Assembly: GCA_000799755.1 (NCBI GenBank)
Contig: JUHI01000017.1
Coordinates: forward strand, 84,670-148,669
Reading direction: 5' to 3'
DNA: 64,000 bases
Origin: Martinezella tropici
GTDB taxonomy: Bacteria; Pseudomonadota; Alphaproteobacteria; Rhizobiales; Rhizobiaceae
The notes beneath the pieces are model-generated. The model saw nothing but the letters and a program-made list of their open reading frames with translations. It was not told the origin of the DNA and did no database searches. This document shows, piece by piece, positions 1 to 10,688 of the stretch (the stretch's first letter is position 1; the number at the start of each line of letters is the position of its first letter). The translations under genes were made by a program, and so were the position numbers.

Positions 1-563
1 GCCGCCATCTTGGCGGCATGCAGGCCGACGACGCCGCCGCCGATGATCGTCACCTTGGCCGGCAGCACGCCCGGCACGCCGCCAAGTAGGATGCCAAGGC
101 CGCCATTGGCCTTCTGCAGCGCCGTTGCGCCGGCCTGGATCGACAGGCGGCCGGCAACCTCGGACATCGGCGCGAGCAGCGGCAGGCCGCCACGCTCGTC
201 GGTGACGGTCTCGTAGGCGACGGCGGTCACGCCGGAGGCGAGCAGGCCCTTTGTCTGTTCCGGATCGGGTGCGAGATGCAGATAGGTGTAGAGAAGCTGG
301 CCTTCACGGAGCTGTGCCCATTCTGAAGGCTGCGGCTCCTTGACCTTCACGATCATGTCGCACCTCTCGAAAATGTCCTTGGCGCTCGCGGCGATCTTGG
401 CGCCGGCGGCGACATAGGCATGGTCATCGGCACCGATGCCGGCGCCGGCCTTCGTTTCCACCCAGACTTCGTGGCCGTGGGCGACATATTCGCGAACGGA
501 CGCCGGCGTCAGGCCGACGCGATATTCGTGATTCTTGATTTCCTTGGGACAACCAACGCGCAT
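1..563 (-). CDS. ald: Alanine dehydrogenase, 5' part (runs off window)
   Basis: Catalyses NAD-dependent oxidative deamination of L-alanine to pyruvate and ammonia. The first 187 residues are present and the gene continues past base 1. The N-terminus MRVGCPKEIKNHEYRVGLTP is the family start, with the substrate-binding Arg in EYRVGLTP. The VKVKEPQ lysine motif, the YLHLA histidine motif and the beginning of the Rossmann GGGVVG motif follow in the expected order. ATG at 563 has a strong GAGGA ribosome site just upstream. It is divergent from an Lrp/AsnC regulator, the usual arrangement for alanine-induced ald control. Identification is firm; the C-terminal half cannot be judged. Confidence 0.95.
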   Translation of the reverse strand, partial: MRVGCPKEIKNHEYRVGLTPASVREYVAHGHEVWVETKAGAGIGADDHAYVAAGAKIAASAKDIFERCDMIVKVKEPQPSEWAQLREGQLLYTYLHLAPDPEQTKGLLASGVTAVAYETVTDERGGLPLLAPMSEVAGRLSIQAGATALQKANGGLGILLGGVPGVLPAKVTIIGGGVVGLHAAKMA

Positions 564-715
564 TTCATTCCTCCTCGAATGCTTTTGCGTCTTTCATTTT
601 CTCCAAGGGAAATCAGACCACCTCCGCCCCGCAATGTCCTTGCAAAGACGATTTGCGCTGCAGTCATTTTTCGTGAATTATTGCGTAGACAGGAGTTTTT
701 TCGAAAGTTCTTCGA

Positions 716-1177
716 ATGTCGGACCTAGACGCCATAGATCATTCGATTCTGCGGATGCTGCAGCAGAATGCGAGGATCACCAATGCGGAACTGGCCGAAA
801 AGGTCGGCCTATCCCCTTCGGCCTGTTCCCGCCGGCTCGATATTCTCGAAAAGAGCGGCGTCATCGCCGGATATCACGCGCATCTCTCGCAGAAGGCGCT
901 GGACTACAAGATGATCGCCATCGTGCATATCTCGCTATCCGGCCAGTTTGCCAAGACGCTCTCGGAATTCGAGACGGCGGTGAAACGCTGTCCGAACGTG
1001 CTTGCCTGCTACCTCATGTCCGGCGAGTACGATTACATCTTACGCGTCGCCGCACGCGACCTTGAGGACTACGAGCGCATCCACCGCGACTGGCTCTCCG
1101 CCCTGCCCCATGTCGTGAAGATCAATTCGAGCTTTGCGCTGCGTGAGATCATCGAACGGCCGAATGTCGGCCTCTGA
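716..1177 (+). CDS. Lrp/AsnC family regulator, probable ald activator (AldR-like)
   Basis: 153 residues, the normal size for the family. Residues 5-55 form the Lrp-type helix-turn-helix (ITNAELAEKVGLSPSACSRR) and the rest is the RAM/effector-binding alpha-beta domain (GEYDYILRV). The divergent position to alanine dehydrogenase suggests it senses alanine and activates ald; this is inference from context. The only good Shine-Dalgarno-like AGGAG (about 691-695) is roughly 20 bases from the ATG, so initiation may be weak or use GAAAG at 703-707. A TTCGAA-N5-TTCGAA palindrome overlaps the start codon (700-716) and could be an autoregulatory site. Confidence 0.88.
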   Translation: MSDLDAIDHSILRMLQQNARITNAELAEKVGLSPSACSRRLDILEKSGVIAGYHAHLSQKALDYKMIAIVHISLSGQFAKTLSEFETAVKRCPNVLACYLMSGEYDYILRVAARDLEDYERIHRDWLSALPHVVKINSSFALREIIERPNVGL

Positions 1178-1183
1178 TCTGCG

Positions 1184-1987
1184 TCAGCGCAGGTCCAGCA
1201 ACAGGGCGCGGTGATCCGACACTTCCGGTTCGGCCACAGGATCGAAATTGACAACCTCTATGTCAGGCGTCACCAGCATGTAATCGGCAAAGCGCGGCTG
1301 TTTCTTGTAGTGGGACGTGCGTGTGTCAACATGTCCCCGCGAGGTGACGAGATCGATCAATCCCAGCTTGCCGAGAATGTCAAAGGTCTCGCTGCCGGGC
1401 AGCAGGTTGAAATCGCCGCAGACGACCAGCCGGTCGCCATCCTGCTTCACTTGCCGAATGAGATCGACCAGCGCATTCGCCTGGTGGCGCCGCGCGGGCG
1501 TGTCGCCCTTGCCGATGGTATCCCGAAGGCCGTGCATGTGGGCAATGGTAATGGGATAGCCACGCTCATAATCGAAAAGGCGGATGCAATGGGCATTGCG
1601 CGAGCGCGGATGCGGTCCCCAGCCATCGGGAGAAAATTCGCCGTGGACGAAACCTGCTGCCTGACCGATGATCGGATATGTCTTGCGCACGAAAGTCGCC
1701 AGGCCGAATTCGGAAGCAATCCGCCGATCACCATCGAAAAGATCTCCCCGCGCAAACGGGAGAAAAACCCCATCGTGAGCCGGCAAAGCAGCCTTCAATT
1801 CCTCGAAGAGATTGACGCGCTGCTGAAGTTCGACGCCATGGTCGCGATATGTCAACCACCCGGCTCGCGAACCGGCTGTCTGCCCCACTTCCTGCAGGCA
1901 TAGAACATCGGCGTCGATGTCGACCAGATACCGCATCAGCGGCTCGTGCAGCAGACCGCCCCACGCATTCAGCGAAACGATGCGCAT
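1184..1987 (-). CDS. Endonuclease/exonuclease/phosphatase family protein
   Basis: 267 residues with the EEP (DNase I/Mg-phosphoesterase) fold signature: an N-terminal SLNAWGG strand with the metal-binding Asn, LCLQEVG with the metal-binding Glu, a GDFN motif in the second half, and a terminal SDHRALLLDL with the catalytic Asp-His. No signal peptide or membrane segment, so cytosolic. Members hydrolyse phosphodiesters in nucleic acids, lipids or signalling molecules and the sequence does not show which. It converges on the Lrp gene with only six bases between stops. Family call firm, substrate unknown. Confidence 0.85.
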   Translation of the reverse strand: MRIVSLNAWGGLLHEPLMRYLVDIDADVLCLQEVGQTAGSRAGWLTYRDHGVELQQRVNLFEELKAALPAHDGVFLPFARGDLFDGDRRIASEFGLATFVRKTYPIIGQAAGFVHGEFSPDGWGPHPRSRNAHCIRLFDYERGYPITIAHMHGLRDTIGKGDTPARRHQANALVDLIRQVKQDGDRLVVCGDFNLLPGSETFDILGKLGLIDLVTSRGHVDTRTSHYKKQPRFADYMLVTPDIEVVNFDPVAEPEVSDHRALLLDLR

Positions 1988-2132
1988 AATCTACACCTTT
2001 CCAAATTCAGACCGCGTGCAGCAATCAGGCACCTGCCCCTTGGTGCCGATTCGGGACGCCCACCTACAATTTTAACGATTATCCTAAGCATCTCTCAATG
2101 CACACATGCTATCCCGAAAGAGGAAAAGATGT

Positions 2133-2510
2133 ATGGGCTGGGGTAACATCATGCAGTTCTCTTCGAAATCTCTCGTCCAGGGCAATCTCAAAATCAAGAC
2201 ACGAGGTTCCCCGCGCCATTATGCCCGACTGACGGGTCAGGTTCGGTACTTCACCAAACTGGTCGCCGGTCGTGTCGTCAATATTTCCACCAGCGGCATT
2301 GCTCTCGACCTGCAGGCCCCGCTCTATGCCGCCGCCGGCAGCAAGGTTCGCGTCGAGTGCGACGATATCGGCCTGCTTGATGGTTTCGTCCGCTGGGCCC
2401 ATAACGGCCGCATCGGCATCGAGTTCGATCGCTCGTCCAACGCGTCCGCGAAGGTGGCGTCCTATTTCCGCTTTTTCCACAAGGACATAAAGCCGGTTTT
2501 GAAACGCTGA
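2133..2510 (+). CDS. PilZ-domain protein (probable c-di-GMP binding)
   Basis: About 125 residues, essentially a single PilZ domain. An RxxxR-type arginine cluster (RGSPRHYAR) sits about 25 residues from the start and is followed by NISTSGIAL, which fits the (D/N)xSxxG c-di-GMP motif, then a beta-barrel strand ending GRIGIEFD. A stand-alone PilZ protein usually transmits c-di-GMP signals to motility or polysaccharide machinery; the partner is not evident. Start chosen at the ATG at 2133 because GAGGAAAAG lies just before it; another in-frame ATG at 2151 is possible. Confidence 0.8.
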   Translation: MGWGNIMQFSSKSLVQGNLKIKTRGSPRHYARLTGQVRYFTKLVAGRVVNISTSGIALDLQAPLYAAAGSKVRVECDDIGLLDGFVRWAHNGRIGIEFDRSSNASAKVASYFRFFHKDIKPVLKR

Positions 2511-2647
2511 TCCCATGCCGACGCCTGACGGTAATGATCCACAATAAGCTTGTCACATAACTCGTGCACACCTTCGCAAATCGTCCTAGTCTCCCTCACC
2601 CGAGAGATGATCGACGGACCATAGGTTTATCGCTGAAGGAGTGTTTC

Positions 2648-4636
<1,989 letters not shown>

Positions 4637-4650
4637 TTGCGATCGTTATC

Positions 4651-4677
4651 GTCCTCTCTCCGTTTCGGGGAGAGGAC
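4651..4677. terminator. Bidirectional hairpin between cpdB and lysR gene
   Basis: Inverted repeat with 12-bp arms (4651-4662 and 4666-4677, one T-G wobble) and a 3-base centre, in the 45-bp gap between two convergent stop codons. No long T run on either strand, so the call rests on stem strength and position. Confidence 0.6.
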
Positions 4678-4681
4678 TTCC

Positions 4682-5650
4682 TTACTCAGCGGCCAGACGC
4701 TCGTCGTCGGGATGGAACATTTCGACTGCCGCCCTGAAGTCCTCTTGATTCGGGCATCGCGACAGACGTGAGCGGAAAGCTTCGATCATCCAGGTGGCGG
4801 CAGGACCAGGCGGGTTGTCGACCTTGCGGACGGCATAGAGCGGATATTCGCTCTGGTCATAGGCATCAAGCGCCAAAGGCACCAGCCGCTCCTTCTGCAG
4901 ATCTTCCATGATGAACGCGGCAGGCAGGCCGCCCCAGCCGAGACCGCCGCGGATAAGCTGATGCTTGGTGGCGATATCGCTGACGTGCCAGACCTTGTAG
5001 GACAGGACGTTGAAATCCCTGCCACTCGTCAGGCTTGAGGCGTCGGTAACGACAAGCTGGACCTCCTCGCGGACATCGGCGAGCGTCAACGGCCGTCCCA
5101 TCTGAGCGAGCGGATGGTTTGGCGCGGCAACGGGCATCATGAAGGAATGGCCGATGCGCTCGATGACCAGGGCATCATCCTGCTTCACGACGGAGCCGCC
5201 AATCCCGATCGTCGATTTTCCGCTGGAAACCAGCTCCATCATCGTCCCGAGTTCACCGGTATCGAGCCGCAGCGAGACATAAGGGAAACGGTCACGGAAC
5301 TCGCGCAGGACATCGACGGTCGCAAGGATCGGCACCATGACGCTGATGGCGACAGCCACTTCCGCTTCGAGCCCGGTCTTCAGCCCCTTCACCCTGGCAC
5401 GCATTACCTGGAGATCGGAAAGAATGCGGCGCGCATCTTCCAGCATCACCCTGCCCGCATCCGTCAGCTTCGGCTGGCGCGATCCCGAGCGCTCGAACAG
5501 CGGCATTTCGAGCTGAGCCTCCAGATTGGCGATCGTGTAGCTGATGACCGACTGGGCACGGTTGAGTGCGCGCGAAGCAGCCGAAAAGCTGCCTGCTTCG
5601 GCGACGGTCAAAAAGACCTGCAATTGGTCGAGGGTGGGATTGGGGAGCAT
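4682..5650 (-). CDS. LysR family transcriptional regulator
   Basis: 322 residues: N-terminal winged HTH (residues about 5-64, LDQLQVFLTVAEAGSFSAAS then ARSRALNR-type helix) followed by a periplasmic-binding-like effector domain. Divergent from the FMN azoreductase gene at 5788, the classic LysR arrangement, so it probably controls that gene and itself in response to a quinone or electrophile (inference). The intergenic region contains a GATAAT-N10-ATTATC dyad (5668-5689) suited to a LysR T-N11-A type site. Confidence 0.9.
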   Translation of the reverse strand: MLPNPTLDQLQVFLTVAEAGSFSAASRALNRAQSVISYTIANLEAQLEMPLFERSGSRQPKLTDAGRVMLEDARRILSDLQVMRARVKGLKTGLEAEVAVAISVMVPILATVDVLREFRDRFPYVSLRLDTGELGTMMELVSSGKSTIGIGGSVVKQDDALVIERIGHSFMMPVAAPNHPLAQMGRPLTLADVREEVQLVVTDASSLTSGRDFNVLSYKVWHVSDIATKHQLIRGGLGWGGLPAAFIMEDLQKERLVPLALDAYDQSEYPLYAVRKVDNPPGPAATWMIEAFRSRLSRCPNQEDFRAAVEMFHPDDERLAAE

Positions 5651-5662
5651 CGGCCATCCATT

Positions 5663-5706
5663 CTATCGATAATTCCAATCCATATTATCACAGTTTTTCT
5701 CGATAG
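5663..5706. promoter_or_regulatory. LysR operator-like dyads in the lysR/azoR divergent promoter
   Basis: Two nested inverted repeats: CTATCGA (5663-5669) with TCGATAG (5700-5706), enclosing GATAAT (5668-5673) with ATTATC (5684-5689). Dyad arms separated by 10 bases in an AT-rich stretch between divergent genes fit LysR-type recognition. Seen in sequence; binding is inference. Confidence 0.5.
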
Positions 5707-5787
5707 TACTGAGGACTTATCTATTGATCCGAAGGCGATCGGACTCTCCCAGCCGATCTTCACAACTCATTGAAAAGGAAAACGGAT

Positions 5788-6402
5788 ATGTCCTCCATTC
5801 TGCTTCTGACCTCCAGCCCGCGCCCGGATTCGCTCTCCACCAAGATCGCCACCGAGCTTGCCGACAAGATCAAGGCCGCCAACCCCGGCAAGACGCTCGT
5901 CAAGCGCGACCTCGCTGCCGACAACCTGCCTCATATCGACGGCCCCTTCACGGCCGCCATCCGCACGCCAGCCGATGCCCGCACGCCGGAACAGCAGGAA
6001 CTGGTCAAGGTTTCCGATGCGCTCGTTGACGAGCTGCTCGCAGCCGACACCGTGGTCATCGGCACCGGCCTCATCAATTTCAACATCTATTCGTCGCTGA
6101 AGACCTGGATCGACAATATCGCTCGCGCCGGCCGCACCTTCACCTACACGGAAACCGGCCCGAAGGGTCTCGCAACCGGCAAGAAGGCCTACATCGTGCT
6201 CGCCTCCGGCGGCGTTTACTCCGAAGGCCCGGCCGCTCCGCTGAACCACGCCGTTCCCTACCTGAAGTCGGTCCTCGCCTTCATCGGCATTACGGAAGTT
6301 GAGACGGTCTATGTCGAAGGCATTGCCTTCGGTCCGGAAGCAGTCGAGAAGGCAATCGGAGCCGCCCAGGCCCGCGCCTCCGAGCTGGCTCTCGCTGCTT
6401 AA
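5788..6402 (+). CDS. azoR: FMN-dependent NADH-azoreductase / quinone reductase
   Basis: 204 residues, the usual size of the AzoR/AcpD flavodoxin-fold family. Residues 3-20 (LLLTSSPRPDSLS) form the phosphate-binding loop for FMN; FNIYSSLKTWIDNIARAGRTF and the downstream Gly-rich LASGGVYSEGP are the conserved FMN/nicotinamide contacts. It performs two-electron reduction of quinones and azo compounds, protecting against electrophile stress. ATG at 5788 preferred over the TTG 18 bases upstream because an AAGGAAAA site precedes it. Divergent LysR gene likely regulates it. Confidence 0.9.
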   Translation: MSSILLLTSSPRPDSLSTKIATELADKIKAANPGKTLVKRDLAADNLPHIDGPFTAAIRTPADARTPEQQELVKVSDALVDELLAADTVVIGTGLINFNIYSSLKTWIDNIARAGRTFTYTETGPKGLATGKKAYIVLASGGVYSEGPAAPLNHAVPYLKSVLAFIGITEVETVYVEGIAFGPEAVEKAIGAAQARASELALAA

Positions 6403-6456
6403 TTTGACAGCATTGTTCCGATGATGACAGGCGGCCGGCTCCAACCGGCCGCTTCG

Positions 6457-7038
6457 CTATTTTGCCTGCGGCAGCGTCTTCACGAACTCCTTGACGGTCT
6501 CCAGGATTTCGTTGGAAAGCGCCTCGTCATTGGCCACGCGCGCAAGCCCGAGCGCGCCGGTCATGAGGCAGGAGGCGATAATCGCCTTACGCCTGGCTTC
6601 GGCGGTCTCCGGCTCCGGCATACGCGCCGTCATGGTCTCGAAATTCCGTTGCAAGCCCTCGGTCGCCACGGTTCGGACCGCATCGCTGCTGCGCGCCATG
6701 TCCGCCGTCAGCGCGGCATAGGCGCAGCCCTCGCCGCATTGGTCGCGGTGACGTTCGCTGAGGTAGCCATCGACATAATCGCTCAGCGGGATGCTTTCAG
6801 GCGCAATCCCCTTCTCCTCCAGCTGCCGTCGCGACGAGCCGATCGCCGATTCCACGGCTTCCGCCACCAGCTCGTCGCGCGAGCCGAAATGCTTGTAGAA
6901 GCCGCCGACAGTCAGACCCGCCTCCTTCATCAGATCGGCGACGCCGATCCCCTCCAGTCCCTCTTCGCGCAGACGCTTGGCGGCGAGCGTCACGATGCGT
7001 TCGTGCGTCTTCTGCTTTTCCAGTTGCGAGCGGCCCAT
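6457..7038 (-). CDS. TetR family transcriptional repressor
   Basis: 193 residues. N-terminal TetR HTH (residues about 8-55: RIVTLAAKRLREEGLEGIGV, VGGFYKHFGSRDELV) followed by a helical ligand domain with a TetR_C-type CAYAALTADMAR segment. Divergent from the SDR gene at 7144 with two operator-like palindromes between them, so it probably represses both genes. The Cys in GEGCAYAALTADM is conserved in several YjdC-like electrophile-sensing TetRs; whether it is redox-active here is unknown. Confidence 0.9.
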   Translation of the reverse strand: MGRSQLEKQKTHERIVTLAAKRLREEGLEGIGVADLMKEAGLTVGGFYKHFGSRDELVAEAVESAIGSSRRQLEEKGIAPESIPLSDYVDGYLSERHRDQCGEGCAYAALTADMARSSDAVRTVATEGLQRNFETMTARMPEPETAEARRKAIIASCLMTGALGLARVANDEALSNEILETVKEFVKTLPQAK

Positions 7039-7072
7039 CGAAAATCCCTTCGTGCCCGGCTTGACAAATTAG

Positions 7073-7108
7073 ATTACGACCATAATCCTTATGGATAACG
7101 ATCATAAT
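7073..7108. promoter_or_regulatory. Tandem TetR operator-like palindromes
   Basis: ATTACGACCATAAT (7073-7086) and ATAACGATCATAAT (7095-7108) are two imperfect palindromes in direct repeat with start-to-start distance 22 bp (two helical turns). They lie just downstream of a TTGACA (7061-7066) that can serve as -35 for the SDR gene, so bound repressor would block RNA polymerase. Confidence 0.65.
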
Positions 7109-7143
7109 CCAGATCGTGATGAAAGCCAACAGGAGCTACGAAC

Positions 7144-7920
7144 ATGCGTCTCAAGAACAAGGTCGCCCTCATCACCGGCGGCAACAGCGGCATCGGCTTC
7201 GCCACCGCCCGCCTCTTCCTCGCCGAGGGTGCAAAAGTCGTCATCACCGGCCGCAACGCAAAAACGCTGGCCGCGGCGGCCGAAGAGCTCGGCGATGGTG
7301 TGCTGGCGCTGCAAGCCGACACGACTGATATCCCGGCGATGGAGAAGGCATTTGCCGAGGCCGCCGAAAAGCTCGGGAAATTCGATATCGTCTTCGCCAA
7401 TGCCGGAATTGCCGGCGATACCCCGCTCGGCAAGACCACGCTCGAGCAGTTCGAGACCATCGTGCGCATCAATTTCACCGGCGTCTTCTTCACGGTGCAC
7501 GCAGCCCTGCCACATCTGAATGACGGCAGCTCGGTGATCCTGAACGGCTCGGTGCATGCCGTCCTCGGCATTCCCGGCGCCTCGGCCTATGCCGGCACCA
7601 AGGGTGCCGTTCGCGCCATGACCCGCAATCTCGCCTCCGAGCTCGCGCCCCGCGGCATCCGCGTCAATCAGGTCACGCCGGGCGCCACCAGCACGCCGAT
7701 CTGGGATGCGCGCGCCGCCACGCCCGAGGCCAGAGAAGGACTTAGGGCGCGCTTCGGCAACCTCAGCCCGCTTGGCCGCATGAGCGAGGCGGACGAAATC
7801 GCCAAGGCAGCGCTCTATTTCGCCTCCGATGATTCCGCCAACGTGACGGCCATCGAAATCACCGTCGACGGCGGCGCCGTCAATGCCCCGTTCGGCGCCA
7901 AGATGTTCCGTACAGCTTAA
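7144..7920 (+). CDS. SDR family NAD(P)-dependent oxidoreductase
   Basis: 258 residues, classical short-chain dehydrogenase/reductase. TGGNSGIG (residues 11-18) is the cofactor loop, NAG near 86-88, Ser136, Tyr149 and Lys153 the catalytic triad (YAGTK), and the PG loop VTPGATSTPIW follows. Substrate cannot be read from sequence. ATG at 7144 is preceded by an AGGAG site. Divergent TetR gene and tandem operators indicate inducible expression. Confidence 0.9.
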   Translation: MRLKNKVALITGGNSGIGFATARLFLAEGAKVVITGRNAKTLAAAAEELGDGVLALQADTTDIPAMEKAFAEAAEKLGKFDIVFANAGIAGDTPLGKTTLEQFETIVRINFTGVFFTVHAALPHLNDGSSVILNGSVHAVLGIPGASAYAGTKGAVRAMTRNLASELAPRGIRVNQVTPGATSTPIWDARAATPEAREGLRARFGNLSPLGRMSEADEIAKAALYFASDDSANVTAIEITVDGGAVNAPFGAKMFRTA

Positions 7921-8138
7921 GCCCCGGCAAGCGCGGAATGACCGTCGATATTGACGGTTCAATTGAGGCCGCCTGATGCTGATGCGTGGGGCGGCCGTTG
8001 CGCCAATTCCCGTTGCCGCAACGCACGGCTTTTGCAATGCTCAGTCCTCGAAGCGGATAAGTCTCGTCGCTAGCGCCGTTCTTCGTGCAACAATCCCAGC
8101 CAACGGGGCAGCTACGACCCCGGGGTAAAGAGAAAGAG

Positions 8139-8603
8139 ATGCCAATTCCATTGTACACGCCGCGACATTTTGGGCGCTTGGGCACCTGGCACATATCCGG
8201 CTGGAGCATCAAGGCCTACGGAATCTCCGTAAGTCCCCCGCAACAGGATCAGCTTCTGCAGCCGGACTTGATCAGTCAAGCACATGCCTTCGTCGAAGCC
8301 AATCTTGCCCGCATGGAGGGGACGCCGCATTACTCTGTCGGCTTCGCAATCCTCCACCACGGAAGCAGCGTAAAAACCTTGTTGACTCAATGGTGCACAA
8401 ACGAGTGCGTCTGCATGCAATACGCGGCTCAGTCGAGCTATTCAGGAAAGCCGCAATTCTCGCTGACGAAGAGTGATCTCATGGCCTGCGCATACGAACT
8501 TGTGGCGATCGACTTCGAGCGGCGCGCCTGGATTTCGACAGTCATGTCGGGAAAGCCGATGCAGAAATATCTGGAAAGCTGGCTGCCGGATGGTCTTTAC
8601 TGA
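8139..8603 (+). CDS. Hypothetical protein, 154 aa
   Basis: Not recognised. A soluble-looking protein without signal peptide or membrane helix, with a compact Cys cluster (TNECVCMQY) about residue 90 and an aromatic-rich N-terminus (GRLGTWHISGWSIKAYGISV). ATG at 8139 has an AAGAGAAAGAG purine-rich site; the in-frame upstream extension has no ribosome site. Flanked by 218 bp upstream in which I see no other gene, and convergent with the hlyU-like gene. Codon use looks similar to neighbours but with somewhat lower third-position GC. May be an orphan or a member of a DUF I do not recall. Confidence 0.65.
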   Translation: MPIPLYTPRHFGRLGTWHISGWSIKAYGISVSPPQQDQLLQPDLISQAHAFVEANLARMEGTPHYSVGFAILHHGSSVKTLLTQWCTNECVCMQYAAQSSYSGKPQFSLTKSDLMACAYELVAIDFERRAWISTVMSGKPMQKYLESWLPDGLY

Positions 8604-8680
8604 CACCATCGACTTCGCGGGTCAGCGCCATTTTTGAAATGGTGCCCCACAGGCAGCGCGATTTCAACCGGGATAAGCCA

Positions 8681-8698
8681 CCAGCCCGAACGGGCTGG
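8681..8698. terminator. GC-rich hairpin between convergent genes
   Basis: CCAGCCC (8681-8687) and GGGCTGG (8692-8698) with a GAAC loop, placed between the convergent stops at 8603 and 8708. Lacks a T tract, so only a weak terminator call. Confidence 0.4.
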
Positions 8699-8707
8699 CG
8701 CTAACGA

Positions 8708-9046
8708 TCAAACCTGGCGAACCTTTTCGCCGTCGCCGAAGAGACCGGCGCCGTTCTGGTCGATGATCTGCTGGCCCTTGCGGAAAGTGGATTCCACTGC
8801 ATCGTCCGACGAGGTGAAGACATCGGCGCGGATGAAATTGCGCACGAGGATCTCGCCGTTCACATCCTTCTCGATCCGGCCCATGAGGCGGAACTGATTG
8901 CCTTCGCGCTGAGGCGTGGCATGGATCGTGCAGCCAGCATGCATCTGGGGTTCGACGCTGACCGTAGAACCGCCAGACTTTTCATTGCCCGCCTGCGACG
9001 CGCCACCGGTGAAGATCGAGATGATATTTGAAAAGAACGAAGCCAT
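8708..9046 (-). CDS. HlyU-family protein
   Basis: 112 residues. The core VEPQMHAGCTIHATPQREGNQ, then GRIEKDVNGE and RADVFTSSDDAVE, matches the small HlyU family found across Rhizobiales, named after the Vibrio haemolysin regulator but of unproven role in alphaproteobacteria. No HTH is obvious to me in this copy. It follows threonine ammonia-lyase on the same strand after 37 bases and is probably cotranscribed with it. Confidence 0.75.
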   Translation of the reverse strand: MASFFSNIISIFTGGASQAGNEKSGGSTVSVEPQMHAGCTIHATPQREGNQFRLMGRIEKDVNGEILVRNFIRADVFTSSDDAVESTFRKGQQIIDQNGAGLFGDGEKVRQV

Positions 9047-9083
9047 GGATCGCCTTTAGCATGAAGGTTGCGAGGTCGCAAAG

Positions 9084-10334
9084 TCAAATGATCAGGTTTG
9101 CCAGGATCTCGTTTTCGGTGATGTCCTCATAGCCCATACCGGAACTTTCGAAATTGGCGATAAGCTGCTTGAAATTATCCGGATTCTTCGTCTCGATGCC
9201 GATCAGGATGGAGCCGAAATTGCGGGCGCTCTTCTTTAGATATTCGAAGCGGGCGATATCGTCTTCCGGCCCGAGCATGTTGAGGAAATCGCGAAGCGCG
9301 CCGGGGCGCTGCGCCAAGCGCAGGATGAAGTATTTCTTCAGCCCGGCATAGCGCATGGCGCGCTCCTTGACGTCGGGCAGGCGCTCGAAATCGAAATTGC
9401 CGCCGGAGACGACAGCGACGATGGTTTTGCCGCGGATACTGTCGCGATCGAGCTTTTCCAGCGCGGTGATTGCCAAGGCGCCGGCCGGCTCCAGCACCAC
9501 GCCTTCGACATTCAGCATATCGGTGATGGTGACGCAGATGGCGTTTTCCTCGATGAGCTTGACCTGATCGGCGGCAAAGCCCTTGAGTGCGGCGAAGTTC
9601 AGCTCGCCGATACGACCGACGGCGGCGCCATCGACGAAATTGTCGACCTTGGCGAGCGTGACCACCTGCCCCGCCTCGATGCTGCGGCGCAGGCTCGGCG
9701 CTCCCGCCGGCTCGGCAAAGGTAAAGGCTTCGCGAGGAAGCCTATCGGCGAAATAGCCGGTGATCCCCGCGGCAAGACCGCCACCGCCGACGGGAAGAAG
9801 GACGTGATCGGGGATAACGCCCTCAGGCAGTTGCTCGGCGATCTCGGCCGCGACGGTCGCCTGCCCCTCGATAATATCGGCGTGATCAAAAGGCGGCACC
9901 ATGACGCCATCGATCTTTTCGACATGCTCGCGCGCAGCCTGATAGCACTGATCGAAGAAATCGCCGAAGAGCTTGATGGTGATGAACTCGCCGCCGAAGA
10001 TGCGGGTCTTGTCGATCTTCTGCTGCGGCGTCGTCACTGGCATATAGACCACCCCAGGCACGCCGAAATGCCGGCAGACGAAGGCAAAGCCCTGGGCATG
10101 GTTGCCGGCGGATGCGCAGACGAAGGTCTTTCCGGTGCCGCCCTCGACGATCACCTTGCGGAAGAAATTGAAGGCGCCGCGGATCTTGTAGGAACGGACC
10201 GGCGTCAAATCCTCGCGCTTCAGCCAGATCTCGGCGCCGTAGCGGGCGGAAAGATGCTCGTTCAGCTGCAGCGGCGTTGCAGAGAAAAGGCCACGCATGG
10301 CCTCGGTTGCTTCGAGAACAGTCTGTTTGTCCAC
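9084..10334 (-). CDS. ilvA: Threonine ammonia-lyase (threonine dehydratase)
   Basis: 416 residues. PLP-dependent conversion of threonine to 2-oxobutanoate and ammonia, first step of isoleucine synthesis. The PLP lysine is Lys50 in SYKIRGAFN; the phosphate-binding loop is PVGGGGLAAG; SGGN lies near residue 310. A C-terminal ACT-like regulatory domain (about 335-416, KYFILRLAQRPGALRDFL) places it in the short, single-regulatory-domain group. Start is GTG (plus-strand CAC at 10332-10334) with AAGGA upstream at a rather long distance. Confidence 0.93.
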   Translation of the reverse strand: MDKQTVLEATEAMRGLFSATPLQLNEHLSARYGAEIWLKREDLTPVRSYKIRGAFNFFRKVIVEGGTGKTFVCASAGNHAQGFAFVCRHFGVPGVVYMPVTTPQQKIDKTRIFGGEFITIKLFGDFFDQCYQAAREHVEKIDGVMVPPFDHADIIEGQATVAAEIAEQLPEGVIPDHVLLPVGGGGLAAGITGYFADRLPREAFTFAEPAGAPSLRRSIEAGQVVTLAKVDNFVDGAAVGRIGELNFAALKGFAADQVKLIEENAICVTITDMLNVEGVVLEPAGALAITALEKLDRDSIRGKTIVAVVSGGNFDFERLPDVKERAMRYAGLKKYFILRLAQRPGALRDFLNMLGPEDDIARFEYLKKSARNFGSILIGIETKNPDNFKQLIANFESSGMGYEDITENEILANLII

Positions 10335-10688
10335 GGCTTGTCCGTCCTTCTTCAGTCAGACCCCGCTATGACACAGGAAAGATGAGTAAAGAAAGCCTGT
10401 TTATCGCCATTTCGGGCCTCTCAGGCCGAGATTTCCGCTGCGGCACATATGTAGCTGACTATTTTTGTATCCAGCAATCCGTCCCCTAAATCTGCGAGTT
10501 GACAGCAAAGCGCCCCCTCCCTCCAATAGCACTCAGCCATCATGACGATGGTTAGAGGCCCGCCCTAAATCCGATCCGTCGGCTCCGGCGGGCTTCGCCT
10601 GTCGCTGGACACTCACTTATACTTGCGTCCAGGATTGAGAATCGCGTGAAGGATGCTTATCCCGTCTTATTCGAGGGGGAAAATCATC
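10335..10688. other. Intergenic, ilvA to lipoprotein gene
   Basis: 354 bases between divergent genes. Contains the ilvA leader and a possible TTGACA near 10499-10504 with no convincing -10. No ORF with codon bias, RNA gene or strong hairpin seen. Confidence 0.5.
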
